DNA of 64,000 nt from Bacteroidota bacterium. Its GTDB lineage: Bacteria; Bacteroidota; Bacteroidia; Flavobacteriales; Flavobacteriaceae. The DNA is taken from positions 124,001 through 188,000 of the forward strand of contig JAEXIT010000004.1 of NCBI GenBank assembly GCA_023446155.1, in the 5' to 3' direction. The notes under the pieces are model-generated. The model was not told where the DNA came from, ran no database searches, and saw nothing but the letters and a program-made list of their open reading frames with translations. A program made the position numbers and the translations under genes. Positions 15,644 to 25,259 of the stretch are shown here, piece by piece. Position 1 is the stretch's first letter. Each line of letters opens with the position of its first letter.

Positions 15644-18034
15644 TTAATTACGAAGCGGTTTTCCTTTGGTTAACATAAACTGAATACGCTCCAGTGTTTT
15701 TCTTTCGGTACAAAGCGATAGGAAAGCCTCGCGCTCTAAATCCAACAGGTATTGTTCGTTTACCAATGTTGGTTCGGATAAATCACCTCCGGCCATTACA
15801 TAGGCTAGTTTGTTGGCAATTTTCTTATCGTGTTCGGAGATATACTTTCCGGCTTCCATACTGTCGGTTCCCACTAAGAACATTCCCAGCGCTTGTTTTC
15901 CAAGTACTTTAATGTCTTTGCGTTTTACAGGTTGTGTATAACCGGCTTCGGCTAGTAATAAGGCATGTTTTTTAGCCTCGGCAATCTGACGGTCTTTGTT
16001 GACCACCACGACGTCTTTTCCTTTTTGAAGGATACCAAGATCATAGGCTTCATAGGCCGATGTCGCTACTTTTGCCATACCGATGGTTAAGAAATACTCC
16101 TGTAATACGTTTAACTCCACGTCGTTTTTGTGGAATGTATCGGCAGCACGCAACGCCATTTCTTTCGATCCACCTCCGCCGGGAATTACCCCAACACCAA
16201 ACTCTACCAGTCCGATATAGGTTTCGGCAGCAGCAACCACTTTGTCGGCATGCATACTCATTTCGCATCCGCCGCCTAAAGTCATTCCATGTGGCGCCGC
16301 GACAACCGGAATTCCGGAATAGCGTACGCGCATCATCGTATCCTGGAAGGCTTTGATCGCCATATTTAATTCGTCATATTCCTGTTCTACGGCCATCATA
16401 AAGATCATCGCCAGGTTGGCGCCTACAGAGAAGTTGGCCGCCTGATTTCCGATCACCAGACCGTTATAGTCTTTTTCGGCCAGTTCGATGGCTTTGTTGA
16501 TTCCCTGAATCACACCACCGCCAATCGAGTTCATTTTCGATTGGAATTCGATATTGATAATACCGTCGCCCAAATCCTGAATCACCGACTCGCTGTTGCT
16601 CCATATTTTTTTGCTTTCGCGGATGTTGTTCAGAATGATAAAGGCATCTTGTCCCGGTACTTTTACCTGAGATTTGGATGCAATATTGTAGTAATGTGTG
16701 ATGCCGTCTTTAACGGTGTAGAAACTCTCGTTTCCAGATGCCAGCATTTCGGTTACCCAAGCTGCCGGAGCTAATCCTTCGGCTTGCATCAGTTCGATAC
16801 CTTTGGCCACGCCGATAGCATCCCAGATCTCAAACGGACCGTTTTCCCATCCGAAACCGGCTTTCATCGCATCGTCAATTTTATAAAGATCGTCTGAAAT
16901 TTCAGGGATTCTGTTGGAAACATAAGCAAACATCGCCGTAAAGTTTTTACGGTAGAATTCACCGGCTTTGTCCTTTCCTTTTACAAGGACTTTAAAGCGG
17001 TCGATCGGTTTGTCGATTGTTTTGGTTAATTCCAATGTTGCAAACGAGGCTTTTTTGGCCGCGCGGTATTCTAATGTATCTAAATCTAAAGATAGAATGT
17101 CTTTGTCGACTTTTTTATAGAAACCTTGTCCGGTTTTGCTTCCCAACCAGTTGTTGGTCATCATGGTATTGATAAAATCCGGAAGTTTGAATAAATCGTG
17201 TGCTTCGTCCTGCGGACAGTTTTCGTATAAACCATTGGCTACGTGTACCAAGGTGTCCAAACCAACTACGTCTACCGTACGGAAAGTCGCCGATTTTGGA
17301 CGACCAATCACCGGTCCGGTTAGTTTGTCGACTTCTTCGATGGTTAGGCCCATGTCTTTTACCAAATGGAAAAGGCTCATGATTCCGAAGATTCCGATAC
17401 GATTACCGATAAAAGCAGGGGTGTCTTTGGCGACTACTGAGGTTTTACCTAAGAATTTTTCGCCGTAATTGTTTAAGAAATCCAGTACTTCCGAGGAGGT
17501 TTGTGGTCCCGGGATGATTTCGAATAATTTTAAGTAACGAGCCGGATTAAAGAAGTGGGTTCCGCAAAAGTGTTTTTGAAAGTCTTCACTACGTCCTTCG
17601 CTCATAAATTTGATTGGAATTCCGGACGTATTGGAAGTGATAAGCGTTCCCGGTTTGCGGAATTGTTCGATTTGCTCGAATACTTTTTGTTTGATATCCA
17701 AACGTTCTACCACAACCTCAATGATCCAGTCGACGTCTTTGATTTTTGCTAAATCGTCTTCCGTATTACCGGTTGTAATGCGGCTGGCAAACTTTTGATC
17801 ATAAATAGGAGCCGGTTTCGATTTCAGAGCATTTGCAAGGTGATCGTTTACCACTCGGTTTCGAACCACTTTGCTTTCTAATGTCAATCCTTTTTTTTGT
17901 TCAGCATCGGTTAATTCTCTCGGAACAATATCCAGAAGTAATACTTCCACACCGATATTGGCAAAATGGCAGGCAATACCCGATCCCATAATTCCCGAAC
18001 CAATAACCGCAACTTTTTTGATTAGTCGTTTCAT
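15644..18034 (-). CDS. 3-hydroxyacyl-CoA dehydrogenase / enoyl-CoA hydratase, FadN-like
   Basis: This 796-residue bifunctional beta-oxidation enzyme has a Rossmann NAD site at the N-terminus (VAVIGSGIMGSGIACHFANIG), then the dehydrogenase core (CGTHFFNPARYLKLFEIIPG, VAKDTPAFIGNRIG). The enoyl-CoA hydratase/crotonase part is at about residues 490-790 (FSVGANLAMI, GMTLGGGCEMSMHAD, GVGVIPGGGGSKEMALR). The dehydrogenase-first order is that of Bacillus FadN, opposite to E. coli FadB. It follows marR by 70 bp and precedes thiolase, giving a canonical operon. Confidence 0.92.
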   Translation of the reverse strand: MKRLIKKVAVIGSGIMGSGIACHFANIGVEVLLLDIVPRELTDAEQKKGLTLESKVVRNRVVNDHLANALKSKPAPIYDQKFASRITTGNTEDDLAKIKDVDWIIEVVVERLDIKQKVFEQIEQFRKPGTLITSNTSGIPIKFMSEGRSEDFQKHFCGTHFFNPARYLKLFEIIPGPQTSSEVLDFLNNYGEKFLGKTSVVAKDTPAFIGNRIGIFGIMSLFHLVKDMGLTIEEVDKLTGPVIGRPKSATFRTVDVVGLDTLVHVANGLYENCPQDEAHDLFKLPDFINTMMTNNWLGSKTGQGFYKKVDKDILSLDLDTLEYRAAKKASFATLELTKTIDKPIDRFKVLVKGKDKAGEFYRKNFTAMFAYVSNRIPEISDDLYKIDDAMKAGFGWENGPFEIWDAIGVAKGIELMQAEGLAPAAWVTEMLASGNESFYTVKDGITHYYNIASKSQVKVPGQDAFIILNNIRESKKIWSNSESVIQDLGDGIINIEFQSKMNSIGGGVIQGINKAIELAEKDYNGLVIGNQAANFSVGANLAMIFMMAVEQEYDELNMAIKAFQDTMMRVRYSGIPVVAAPHGMTLGGGCEMSMHADKVVAAAETYIGLVEFGVGVIPGGGGSKEMALRAADTFHKNDVELNVLQEYFLTIGMAKVATSAYEAYDLGILQKGKDVVVVNKDRQIAEAKKHALLLAEAGYTQPVKRKDIKVLGKQALGMFLVGTDSMEAGKYISEHDKKIANKLAYVMAGGDLSEPTLVNEQYLLDLEREAFLSLCTERKTLERIQFMLTKGKPLRN

Positions 18035-18104
18035 TTGTAATTACTGTTTTCTTTGTTTGGATGATTTCAGGCGATAGCTCACCCGAAATCAATTAATATT
18101 ATGA

Positions 18105-18557
18105 TTATTTTGTATCCTCTTCCGGATTGAAAATGTTTTTATCCAAAATCAATTCGTTGATGATCTCGGCAACCTCCATGAAGTGGTTGAGCTTTTCATC
18201 GCTGATGTTTTGTTTTACGGTTTCATTGAATTTTAAAACGGTGGCTTTGGAAAGTTCCCGTTTTTCTTTTCCGAGTTTGGTCAGATAAATTAAAACACCG
18301 CGGCCATCAACAGGATTCTTTTTCCGGATTATCAGTCCTTTATCTTCCATCGATTTCAAGGTACGCGTTAAACTCGTTGCTTCCATTCCCATTTTGGGAC
18401 CTAATGCGGTCGATGGCGTTCCGTTTTCCCGATCGATACTCAATAAAGCAAATCCTGTAGCCATAGTGGCCCCGTATTTGGTTGCCTCTTCGTTGTACAT
18501 GCGTGCAACAGCCTGCCAGGTTGCGCGTAAAACATAATCTATTGTTTTATCTTTCAT
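18105..18557 (-). CDS. MarR-family regulator of the fad operon
   Basis: The 150-residue MarR-type winged-helix dimer has its DNA-binding region at about residues 45-105 (LGPKMGMEATSLTRTLKSMEDKGLI, then RKKNPVDGRGVLIYLTKLG as the wing). As first gene of the beta-oxidation operon it very likely controls it, perhaps in response to acyl-CoA. A perfect 12-bp palindrome lies 35 bp upstream of its ATG next to a -7 element, fitting autoregulation. The ligand is not visible from sequence. Confidence 0.88.
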   Translation of the reverse strand: MKDKTIDYVLRATWQAVARMYNEEATKYGATMATGFALLSIDRENGTPSTALGPKMGMEATSLTRTLKSMEDKGLIIRKKNPVDGRGVLIYLTKLGKEKRELSKATVLKFNETVKQNISDEKLNHFMEVAEIINELILDKNIFNPEEDTK

Positions 18558-18573
18558 TTTTCTTCAGTGATTT

Positions 18574-18604
18574 CAAATATACAAAAAAATACTATGCATG
18601 CATA
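18574..18604 (-). promoter_or_regulatory. marR-fad promoter with palindromic operator
   Basis: The minus-strand -7 TATATTTG is at 18581-18574. The perfect palindrome TATGCATGCATA (18593-18604) occupies the place where the -33 contact would be. A repressor bound there would block the promoter, so it is a candidate MarR site. Confidence 0.55.
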
Positions 18605-18631
18605 ATATAATAAAATTAATTTTAAGTTAAA

Positions 18632-18660
18632 TAAAAAAAAACTCCTCGGGGATGAGGAGT
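18632..18660 (-). terminator. Terminator of the acyl-CoA ligase gene
   Basis: ACTCCTC / GAGGAGT stem with a 6-nt loop, followed on the minus strand by nine T. It separates the ligase gene from marR. Confidence 0.85.
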
Positions 18661-18672
18661 ATCTTTATTTTT

Positions 18673-20451
18673 TTAAGAGTTCTGGTAGATTTTATCGTAG
18701 AGATTCTGGTATTTCTCTTTGATGATCTTTCTTTTGAGTTTTAGCGTTGGAGTGAGTTCTCCGCCATCAATTGACCAGACATTTGCGGTGAGTTCAAATT
18801 TTTTGATCTGTTCCCAATGTCCAAATTTTTTATTGATATGATCCACTTCCTCTTTGATGCGATCGATAACCTGTTCGTTGGCTACAATTTCTTCGTTGGT
18901 GGTTCCGATGTTAAGGTGTTTTCGGCTTGCCCATTCTTTTAGGAAATCAAAACTTGGCTGAATAAAAGCAGCCGGCATTTTTTCGCCATCACCAATTACC
19001 ATGATCTGCTCGATAAAACGGGATTGCTTCATGGTGTTTTCGATACTCTGCGGCGCGATATATTTTCCGCCGGATGTTTTAAACATCTCTTTTTTCCGGT
19101 CGGTTATTTTAAGAAAACCTTCGCTGTCGATTTCTCCAATGTCACCGGTATGGAAATAACCATCCTGTAAGGCCTCGGCTGTTTTTTCGTCATCCTTATA
19201 ATAGCCCATCATAATGCTTGGGCCTTTGCACAGGATTTCTCCGTCTTCGGCAATCTTTACTTCCAGGTTATCCAGTGGTTTTCCAACGGTACCAATTTTG
19301 AATCCGCGGTTGCGTTGATCGTTTACAGCAATTACCGGAGAGGTTTCGGTTAATCCGTAGCCTTCCATAATCGGAATTCCGGCTGCGGCAAAAACGCGGG
19401 TTAGTCGTGGTTGTAAAGCGGCACTACCGGAAACCATCAGTTCCAATTGTCCGCCCAAACCTTCCTGCCATTTGCTAAAGATCAGTTTGCGGGCAATGGA
19501 TAGTTTCTTTTCATACCACCAGCCATTTTCGCCATAGGGTTTGTAATGTAGTCCCAAATCGATGGCCCAGAAAAATAGTTTTTTCTTGATGCCGCTTAAA
19601 TCGGCTCCTTTGGCGTAGATTTTATCGTATACTTTTTCCAACAAACGCGGAACGGCTGTCATTACATGAGGTTTTACCTCTTTTAGGTTGTCGCTCATCT
19701 TGTCGATACTTTCGGCAAAATAAATTGAGATACCATAATATTGGTATAGGTATAAAATCATTCTTTCGAAAATATGACAAACGGGTAAGAAACTTAATCC
19801 GCGGGTGCTTCCGGCGCGTAACGGTACGCGTACCGAACTGGCCAATACATTCGAAACAATATTCTGGTGACTTAGCATAACGCCTTTTGGTCGTCCTGTT
19901 GTTCCGGACGTATAGATTAAAGTCGCTAAATCGGTGGTGACAATACTCTTTTTTCGGTCTTCAACTTCCTGTTGGTTGCTTTCGTCTTTTCCTAATTCCA
20001 GTACTTCGGTCCAGTTTTTACAACCGTCAATTACATTATAGGAGTAAACTTCTTTTAAAAGCGGAAGGTTGTGACGGACGGCTTTTATTTTATTGAAAAC
20101 CTCAACATCGGAAACAAAGCAATATTGCGCTTCGGAATGACCTAATATATATTGGTAATCTTCTTCGGAAATGGTCGGATATACCGGAACCGTCTGAGCA
20201 CCGGTTTGTAAAACGCCGATATCGGTAATGTTCCATTCCGTTCTGTTATTGGAAGAGATAATTGCAATTTTATCGTTTTTTTGGATTCCCATACGCAGCA
20301 ATGCTCTGGAAAGTGCATTGGCCTTATCCAGATATTCTTTGGTGGAAGTCTTAATCCATTCTCCATTGTATTTTGTTACCAAGGCATCCGGCAGGTTGTA
20401 TTTTTCCAGTTGATAGTATGGAAAATCAAATAAACGTGTAACGTCAGTCAT
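18673..20451 (-). CDS. Long-chain fatty acid-CoA ligase (AMP-forming)
   Basis: The 592-residue ANL-superfamily enzyme activates fatty acids via acyl-AMP. Motifs: the P-loop LIYTSGTTGRPKGVMLSH (about residues 177-194), the A5 region GYGLTETSP, the Asp-containing YFHTGDIGEID, and the catalytic lysine region near GGKYIAPQSIEN. It supplies substrates to the adjacent beta-oxidation operon but has its own terminator and presumably its own promoter. It resembles the FAA1-like form usual in Bacteroidota. Confidence 0.92.
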   Translation of the reverse strand: MTDVTRLFDFPYYQLEKYNLPDALVTKYNGEWIKTSTKEYLDKANALSRALLRMGIQKNDKIAIISSNNRTEWNITDIGVLQTGAQTVPVYPTISEEDYQYILGHSEAQYCFVSDVEVFNKIKAVRHNLPLLKEVYSYNVIDGCKNWTEVLELGKDESNQQEVEDRKKSIVTTDLATLIYTSGTTGRPKGVMLSHQNIVSNVLASSVRVPLRAGSTRGLSFLPVCHIFERMILYLYQYYGISIYFAESIDKMSDNLKEVKPHVMTAVPRLLEKVYDKIYAKGADLSGIKKKLFFWAIDLGLHYKPYGENGWWYEKKLSIARKLIFSKWQEGLGGQLELMVSGSAALQPRLTRVFAAAGIPIMEGYGLTETSPVIAVNDQRNRGFKIGTVGKPLDNLEVKIAEDGEILCKGPSIMMGYYKDDEKTAEALQDGYFHTGDIGEIDSEGFLKITDRKKEMFKTSGGKYIAPQSIENTMKQSRFIEQIMVIGDGEKMPAAFIQPSFDFLKEWASRKHLNIGTTNEEIVANEQVIDRIKEEVDHINKKFGHWEQIKKFELTANVWSIDGGELTPTLKLKRKIIKEKYQNLYDKIYQNS

Positions 20452-20534
20452 GTTTTGCTCATTTAGTTACTGCAAATTATAAAAAAAACTCAAATCAAAA
20501 AATTTAAAATTCATAATTATGGAAGTGGTATCGG

Positions 20535-20567
20535 TAATTTTGTAATTTTGATTCTTTTATAATTTTG
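20535..20567 (+). promoter_or_regulatory. Tandem TAATTTTG promoter elements upstream of the sulfatase gene
   Basis: Three copies of TAATTTTG occur at 20535, 20543 and 20560. The last has a TTG at 20540-20542 with 17-nt spacing, giving a plausible promoter that starts transcription about 10 nt before the ATG. Confidence 0.5.
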
Positions 20568-20583
20568 ATTTTGTAACTTTTAT

Positions 20584-22506
20584 ATGAATTCCAATTATCG
20601 TATCCAGGAATACAAGGCTTTATTCTACCGGTTGTTTTTAGCGTATCTGTTTTATTTCGTAGCCCGCGTATTGTTCTTTGTTTATAATTATAAAATGCTG
20701 AAAGTGGATTCGGTTTCCGATTTCCTGGCTTTGGCCTATCATGGAATGGTGTTCGATACGGCGGCGATTTTGTATCTCAACGCTTTATTTGTGGTTTGTT
20801 CGATCCTTCCGCTATGGATTACAACCAAAAAAGGATATCAGAAATTTTTATTCTACCTGTACTTTGTTTGTAACCTGATTGGGTATGCTACCAATTTTAT
20901 CGACTTTATCTATTATCGTTTTACCTATGCCCGAACGACTATCGCGATTATGGATATCGTGAAAAATGAGTCGAATAAAGGAAATATGTTTTCCCGCTTT
21001 ATTGTGAGCTACTGGCATGTGTATGCGTTGTTTTTCCTATGTGCAATTCTTTGGATTTACTTGTATAAAAAGGTAAAAGTAAAAGAACTGTTACCCGAAA
21101 ATAAACCAAAGTATTTTGTGTCGTCTATTTTGGGCTTGCTGATTATTGTGGTAATGGCAGTTGGTGGCATCCGTGGTGACTTTAAAAAGAGTACGCGTCC
21201 GATTAATATTGTAGACGCCAATCGTTTTGTAACGAAGCCGGAACATGCCGATATTGTTCTGAATACGCCTTTTGCGATTATCCGAACGATGGGAACAACC
21301 AGTTTTAAAAAGGTCAATCTGGTAGGGTCGGAAGTAGTACAGCGCGAACTGGAGCCGATTAAACACTATCATAATAATCCGAAAACAAAACCGAATATTG
21401 TCATCTTTATAACCGAAAGTTATGGAAGGGAATATATCGGAGCGTTTAATAAGGATACGAAGATACCGGGGTATGTGAGTTATACGCCGTTTATCGATTC
21501 ACTGGCACAGCACAGTCTTATTTTTCCAAATGCTTTTGCAAACGGAAGTAAGTCGATTCATGGGATGTCATCGGTTTTGGCCGGGATTCCTTCTTTCCAG
21601 GATGCGTTTACCTCATCGCCTTATCCAAAACAGAAAATCCAGTCGTTGGTTTCGACTTTAAAAGAGGAAGGATATGATACGTCGTTTTTCCACGGCGCGC
21701 CAAACGGTTCGATGGGATTCCTTGGATTTGGAAATATATTAGGTTTTGATCACTATTACGGTAAAACGGAATATAACAACGATGCTGATTTTGATGGTTC
21801 GTGGGGGATATGGGATGAGCCGTTTTTTCAGTATATGAAGCAGACGTTTGATAAGAAAAAACAACCGTTTATGGGGACTATTTTTACCGTTTCGTCGCAT
21901 GAGCCTTTTGTGGTTCCCGAAAAATACAAAGGAAAATTCCCAATGGGTACCGTGCCAATGCATCAGGTGGTAGGGTATACGGATTATGCGTTTAAAAAAT
22001 TCTTCGAAGCAGCTAAAAAAGAGCCGTGGTTCCAGAATACGATTTTTGTAATTACAGCCGATCATTGTAATCAGGTGGCGTATGATGAGTATGCGAAGGT
22101 GGTGAATCGCTCGGCGGTGCCTATTCTGATCTACAAACCGGACGGTAGTCTGAAAGGGGAGAATAAGGAGTTGGCACAGCAAATCGATATTTATCCGACG
22201 TTATTGGATATGATCGGATACGACAAACCGTTCCGTAGCTGGGGAAGAAGTTTAGTAGGGGAGAAAACGATTAAACCATTTGTGATGAATTATAATGGAA
22301 CACAGTATCAATTCCATCGCGGTAATTATATCTGTTTGTTCGATGGTAAAAAAGCGGCTGGTTTTTATGCGATTTCCGATAAAGGTCTGGAGAAAAATCT
22401 GATCGCCAACCGCAATAAGGAAATGGATGATCTTGAAGTGGCTTGTAAGGCCTTTGTACAGGATTATTACGATCGTATTATCGATAAGAAATTATACGCC
22501 GAATAA
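20584..22506 (+). CDS. LTA synthase-family membrane sulfatase / phosphoglycerol transferase
   Basis: The 640-residue protein has five or so N-terminal membrane helices (about residues 15-205). An alkaline-phosphatase-superfamily catalytic domain faces the periplasm (about 265-590). Visible motifs are IVIFITESYGREYIG (metal-binding Glu), GSKSIHGMSSVLAGIPS (nucleophile region, Ser/Thr), FFHGAPNGSMGF and FVITADHCNQ. This is the LtaS-type layout. In Gram-negatives such enzymes move phosphoglycerol or phosphoethanolamine onto envelope glycans or lipids. Exact substrate unknown. Monocistronic. Confidence 0.88.
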   Translation: MNSNYRIQEYKALFYRLFLAYLFYFVARVLFFVYNYKMLKVDSVSDFLALAYHGMVFDTAAILYLNALFVVCSILPLWITTKKGYQKFLFYLYFVCNLIGYATNFIDFIYYRFTYARTTIAIMDIVKNESNKGNMFSRFIVSYWHVYALFFLCAILWIYLYKKVKVKELLPENKPKYFVSSILGLLIIVVMAVGGIRGDFKKSTRPINIVDANRFVTKPEHADIVLNTPFAIIRTMGTTSFKKVNLVGSEVVQRELEPIKHYHNNPKTKPNIVIFITESYGREYIGAFNKDTKIPGYVSYTPFIDSLAQHSLIFPNAFANGSKSIHGMSSVLAGIPSFQDAFTSSPYPKQKIQSLVSTLKEEGYDTSFFHGAPNGSMGFLGFGNILGFDHYYGKTEYNNDADFDGSWGIWDEPFFQYMKQTFDKKKQPFMGTIFTVSSHEPFVVPEKYKGKFPMGTVPMHQVVGYTDYAFKKFFEAAKKEPWFQNTIFVITADHCNQVAYDEYAKVVNRSAVPILIYKPDGSLKGENKELAQQIDIYPTLLDMIGYDKPFRSWGRSLVGEKTIKPFVMNYNGTQYQFHRGNYICLFDGKKAAGFYAISDKGLEKNLIANRNKEMDDLEVACKAFVQDYYDRIIDKKLYAE

Positions 22507-22528
22507 AAGGCTTAAAATAGATGACAAG

Positions 22529-22556
22529 AACTCCGGTAAAAGCCGGAGTTTTTTTA
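22529..22556 (+). terminator. Terminator after the sulfatase gene
   Basis: AACTCCGG / CCGGAGTT stem with a 6-nt loop and a T-run. Confidence 0.88.
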
Positions 22557-22625
22557 TGCGGAAAAATAAATACGATCCACCGGAAGTTTGTAATAGTAAG
22601 AATTCCACAACTGACGACTATTATA

Positions 22626-22633
22626 TAATTTTG
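22626..22633 (+). promoter_or_regulatory. -7 element of the DUF1826 gene
   Basis: TAATTTTG lies 21 nt before the ATG; no TTG is found at the right distance. Confidence 0.4.
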
Positions 22634-22654
22634 TAAAGCAAGAAGTAACAAACT

Positions 22655-23353
22655 ATGAGTACTATATTTTCGAACAACCGACAAATTGGAGTTGTGACTA
22701 CCTTTTCCGAACTCGTGCATACCGATTTTGAAGGGGATAGGAATGCGCTTTGCTGGTATAGAAACTTGGAGGGCGATTTTAACGAAATTGTAGCCCGCTT
22801 ATCTTTAAAAGAAAATATAACGGAAGTGTCTCCCGAAGATCTGATGGCGCTCGAACTATCGGAAAAAGGGTGTATTGCCAGGGAGATAATCGTAAAGGAT
22901 TTGCAGTTATTGACGGAATTTGGCGCTTCGCCTTCGCTGAATTTGCTTAAGTGTTATGAGCGCGATGATGAATTTGATTTTATAGCGACGGATGTGTATT
23001 CGTTTCATGTCGATCGTTCGCCCATTGCAACCGATACTTTTTTGTGTACCTATCACGGAGCGGCAAGTGATATTGTTTCGAATGCGCAAGCCGTGCAAAA
23101 AATTCTGATTCCGGAAATTAGAACAAAGCTAATGGAACTCTATGACGGACCGTCGGAGGGATTTGAGGGCTTTTTGACAGAGAACTTTTTTGATTTGCAT
23201 TATCAGCTACAGGCGAATGCTGAACCGGTTAATGTTGGGGTGGGGCATCTTTGGCGACTAGCAGTGGATCATCCGAAACAGCAAGTGTTGCCCTGTATTC
23301 ATAGAGCGCCCATAGAAAACGAAGGGGAATATCGGTTGTTGTTGATTTGTTGA
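22655..23353 (+). CDS. DUF1826 domain protein
   Basis: The 232-residue soluble protein shows the DUF1826 hallmarks: TFLCTYHGAASDIV, VGHLWRLAVDHP and the C-terminal CIHRAPIENEGEYRLLL with conserved Cys/His/Arg that could bind a metal. In Proteobacteria the family is reported in zinc-responsive neighbourhoods. No Zur or COG0523 gene is nearby here, so that link is only family-level. It stands alone between the sulfatase and the copper pair. Confidence 0.75.
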   Translation: MSTIFSNNRQIGVVTTFSELVHTDFEGDRNALCWYRNLEGDFNEIVARLSLKENITEVSPEDLMALELSEKGCIAREIIVKDLQLLTEFGASPSLNLLKCYERDDEFDFIATDVYSFHVDRSPIATDTFLCTYHGAASDIVSNAQAVQKILIPEIRTKLMELYDGPSEGFEGFLTENFFDLHYQLQANAEPVNVGVGHLWRLAVDHPKQQVLPCIHRAPIENEGEYRLLLIC

Positions 23354-23419
23354 AGTAGTTGAAGACGGAATTTCGATTTGTCATAGATATATGGAATTAC
23401 AAAACTTATATAAAATATA

Positions 23420-23443
23420 AAACCCGGATGGAACTCCGGGTTT
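23420..23443 (+). terminator. Hairpin after the DUF1826 gene
   Basis: AAACCCGGA / TCCGGGTTT perfect 9-bp stem with a 6-nt loop but a poor T-tract. It lies right before the decayed tRNA-like sequence and parallels the hairpin that follows tRNA-Tyr. Confidence 0.6.
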
Positions 23444-23470
23444 GTAGGAAGAGCAGGTGTTGAGTCCTGC
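23444..23470 (-). repeat. Decayed copy of the tRNA-Tyr 3' end (T-arm/acceptor)
   Basis: GTAGGAAGAGCAGG followed after an 8-nt loop by CCTGC matches GTGGGGAGAGCAGG...CCTGC of tRNA-Tyr (28065-28090) in the same orientation, with two substitutions in the 14-base arm and a diverged loop. It could be an old attachment-site repeat or a tRNA remnant. The rest of the tRNA is absent. Confidence 0.4.
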
Positions 23471-23594
23471 ATATATCCTATATTTTAAAAAACAACATAT
23501 TACAATTTTGTACTGAACATTGCAAAAGTTTAAGTGAACTTGTATATCTATCAGATAGTCTTAACTGTTGTGTTCCTCCAATGTTGTAAAAAAC

Positions 23595-25232
23595 CTAATC
23601 GGAAACACGACCCAATTTCTTTTTCGTGATTATTCGTTCAAAAAGGCTTTCCACCCAACCCCGCAATCGCTGAAACCGTGAAAAGGGAAGGCTGTTTAGA
23701 ATGGAGCCCAGGAAAATGAGTAATATTCCTACATACATGCCTGTTTGTAACTCCAGCCATAGACCGAAGACAAGTAGCGACACTACGCCGAGGCTGCTGA
23801 TCTGAAATGGTGTCAATCCATTCCGTTTGTTCCGAACCCGGTAAAGTGACCAGAGGTTGACTCCAATCCCAAGTGCGAACAGTGGAACCAGCCAGGGAGA
23901 ATAAGGAATATCTTTTATGCTGGCAATTCCAAAGGCGCTCATATAAGCAGCCCAGCAGACGGGGCACTTTGGAAATACGGCAATGAGCAAAGGAAAGATA
24001 AAGGTTCTGAGATTTTCGGAAACTGCTTTTGCAATCTGGCTCCCCTTGTTGTTCGGGGTCTCTTTTATCAATCGGGTTATTTTATCCTTGATTTCATCCT
24101 CGCTCCATTGAATCCGGATCAGGGTATTCCGGATTCGGCCCTTATAATCCAGAAGATAGGTCTCCACCTGGTGCTGGTTTACAATTGAGGTGGAATAACC
24201 GACTTCCAGGCTAAAATGTTCTTTTAGTAATTCATAATCTTCCGGGGATACACGAAAGGCTTTGAATGAATCTGAAAATTCACAACGGCGGGTTTCCGCA
24301 TAAACCTTGATTCGTTTAGGAAGGTCATAGATCGGATCGTAAGTGATGAGAGCTATGTTCACTTTGTCTTGTAGATTTAGCTCACAGAGCGTTTTTGCGA
24401 GTCTCCCTGTATTGCCTACCGTTAGAGAACATTTGTTAATCGCTATGCAACGGGTATAGAAAAAACTAACCACCGTTGGCTTGCCCTGAAAGAAGGAAGC
24501 GAACGGAACCTTGGCTCCGTTTTGATCTTCTAAGACAATGTTTTGTAACAATGGGTTTATCTTGCCGCTTCCCGGTACGGTTTCTTTTCTCCCTGCCAGT
24601 TTTGGTGAAGGTCCACAACAGGAGAAATCAACTTCCCGCGGGTCGCTTTCAATCGCTTCGATTGCCCGTTTTATTTCTGCAAGCACTTCATGCTGAAAGC
24701 CGGAGCCCTCGGTATATTTTTTTAATTGCGGAATCGCTTCCTGTGCATAAGCACCCAACCAAGCAAAGGTTTTAAATACTTCGCACAGACCGGTAGTGAA
24801 ATTGCCGACAGGCCAGGTTGGTTTGTAGGTGTCAAACGTAACGGCATCATCCATATTGCGAATGTTTACCACTGCTTCGAGGAGATAAGGTACCACTTCC
24901 GGATGGGGCTGGGCCATCCCGCGGATTGCTTTGGCGGCACCGGCTATAAGATAGGCACTGCGGGTATTGTACAGGTCTTCCAGAGCGAATATCAATGCTG
25001 CGGGTGGTAGACCTGTAATTTCAAAAGCGGCCAGAATGTATCCTCTCAGGCGTATGCATTCCTGTGTACCCCGTCCTTTATAGAGCGCATGGCCTTCACG
25101 AAGTAGTGGGAGCAATTCATTTCTGAGTTCCGGATTTGCCCGAACTTCATCTACAAATGCGGCGATGTTTTCCTCAGAACTGTGCTGATCAAATGTGGTG
25201 AATGCTTTGTTGTTTTTCCTTTTCCAAAACAT
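23595..25232 (-). CDS. HEAT-repeat / Sco-like copper protein with C-terminal membrane domain
   Basis: The 545-residue protein starts at ATG 25230-25232 (an upstream TTG is possible). It contains three parts: helical HEAT-like repeats (about residues 20-200), an Sco1/SenC thioredoxin-fold domain (about 225-390), and four membrane segments (about 410-512). The Sco part has C262 and C268 in FFYTRCIAINKC and a downstream H354 in VNQHQVETY, the usual copper-ligand trio but with CX5C in place of CX3C. The first membrane helix carries C423-P-V-C426, a MerC/CopZ-like metal pair. It lies 27 bp downstream of a tyrosinase gene, so copper delivery to that enzyme is the obvious inference. It has no N-terminal signal peptide. 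Confidence 0.75.
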   Translation of the reverse strand: MFWKRKNNKAFTTFDQHSSEENIAAFVDEVRANPELRNELLPLLREGHALYKGRGTQECIRLRGYILAAFEITGLPPAALIFALEDLYNTRSAYLIAGAAKAIRGMAQPHPEVVPYLLEAVVNIRNMDDAVTFDTYKPTWPVGNFTTGLCEVFKTFAWLGAYAQEAIPQLKKYTEGSGFQHEVLAEIKRAIEAIESDPREVDFSCCGPSPKLAGRKETVPGSGKINPLLQNIVLEDQNGAKVPFASFFQGKPTVVSFFYTRCIAINKCSLTVGNTGRLAKTLCELNLQDKVNIALITYDPIYDLPKRIKVYAETRRCEFSDSFKAFRVSPEDYELLKEHFSLEVGYSTSIVNQHQVETYLLDYKGRIRNTLIRIQWSEDEIKDKITRLIKETPNNKGSQIAKAVSENLRTFIFPLLIAVFPKCPVCWAAYMSAFGIASIKDIPYSPWLVPLFALGIGVNLWSLYRVRNKRNGLTPFQISSLGVVSLLVFGLWLELQTGMYVGILLIFLGSILNSLPFSRFQRLRGWVESLFERIITKKKLGRVSD

Positions 25233-25259
25233 GGGCAATGCATTTTTGTTGGGATTGGA

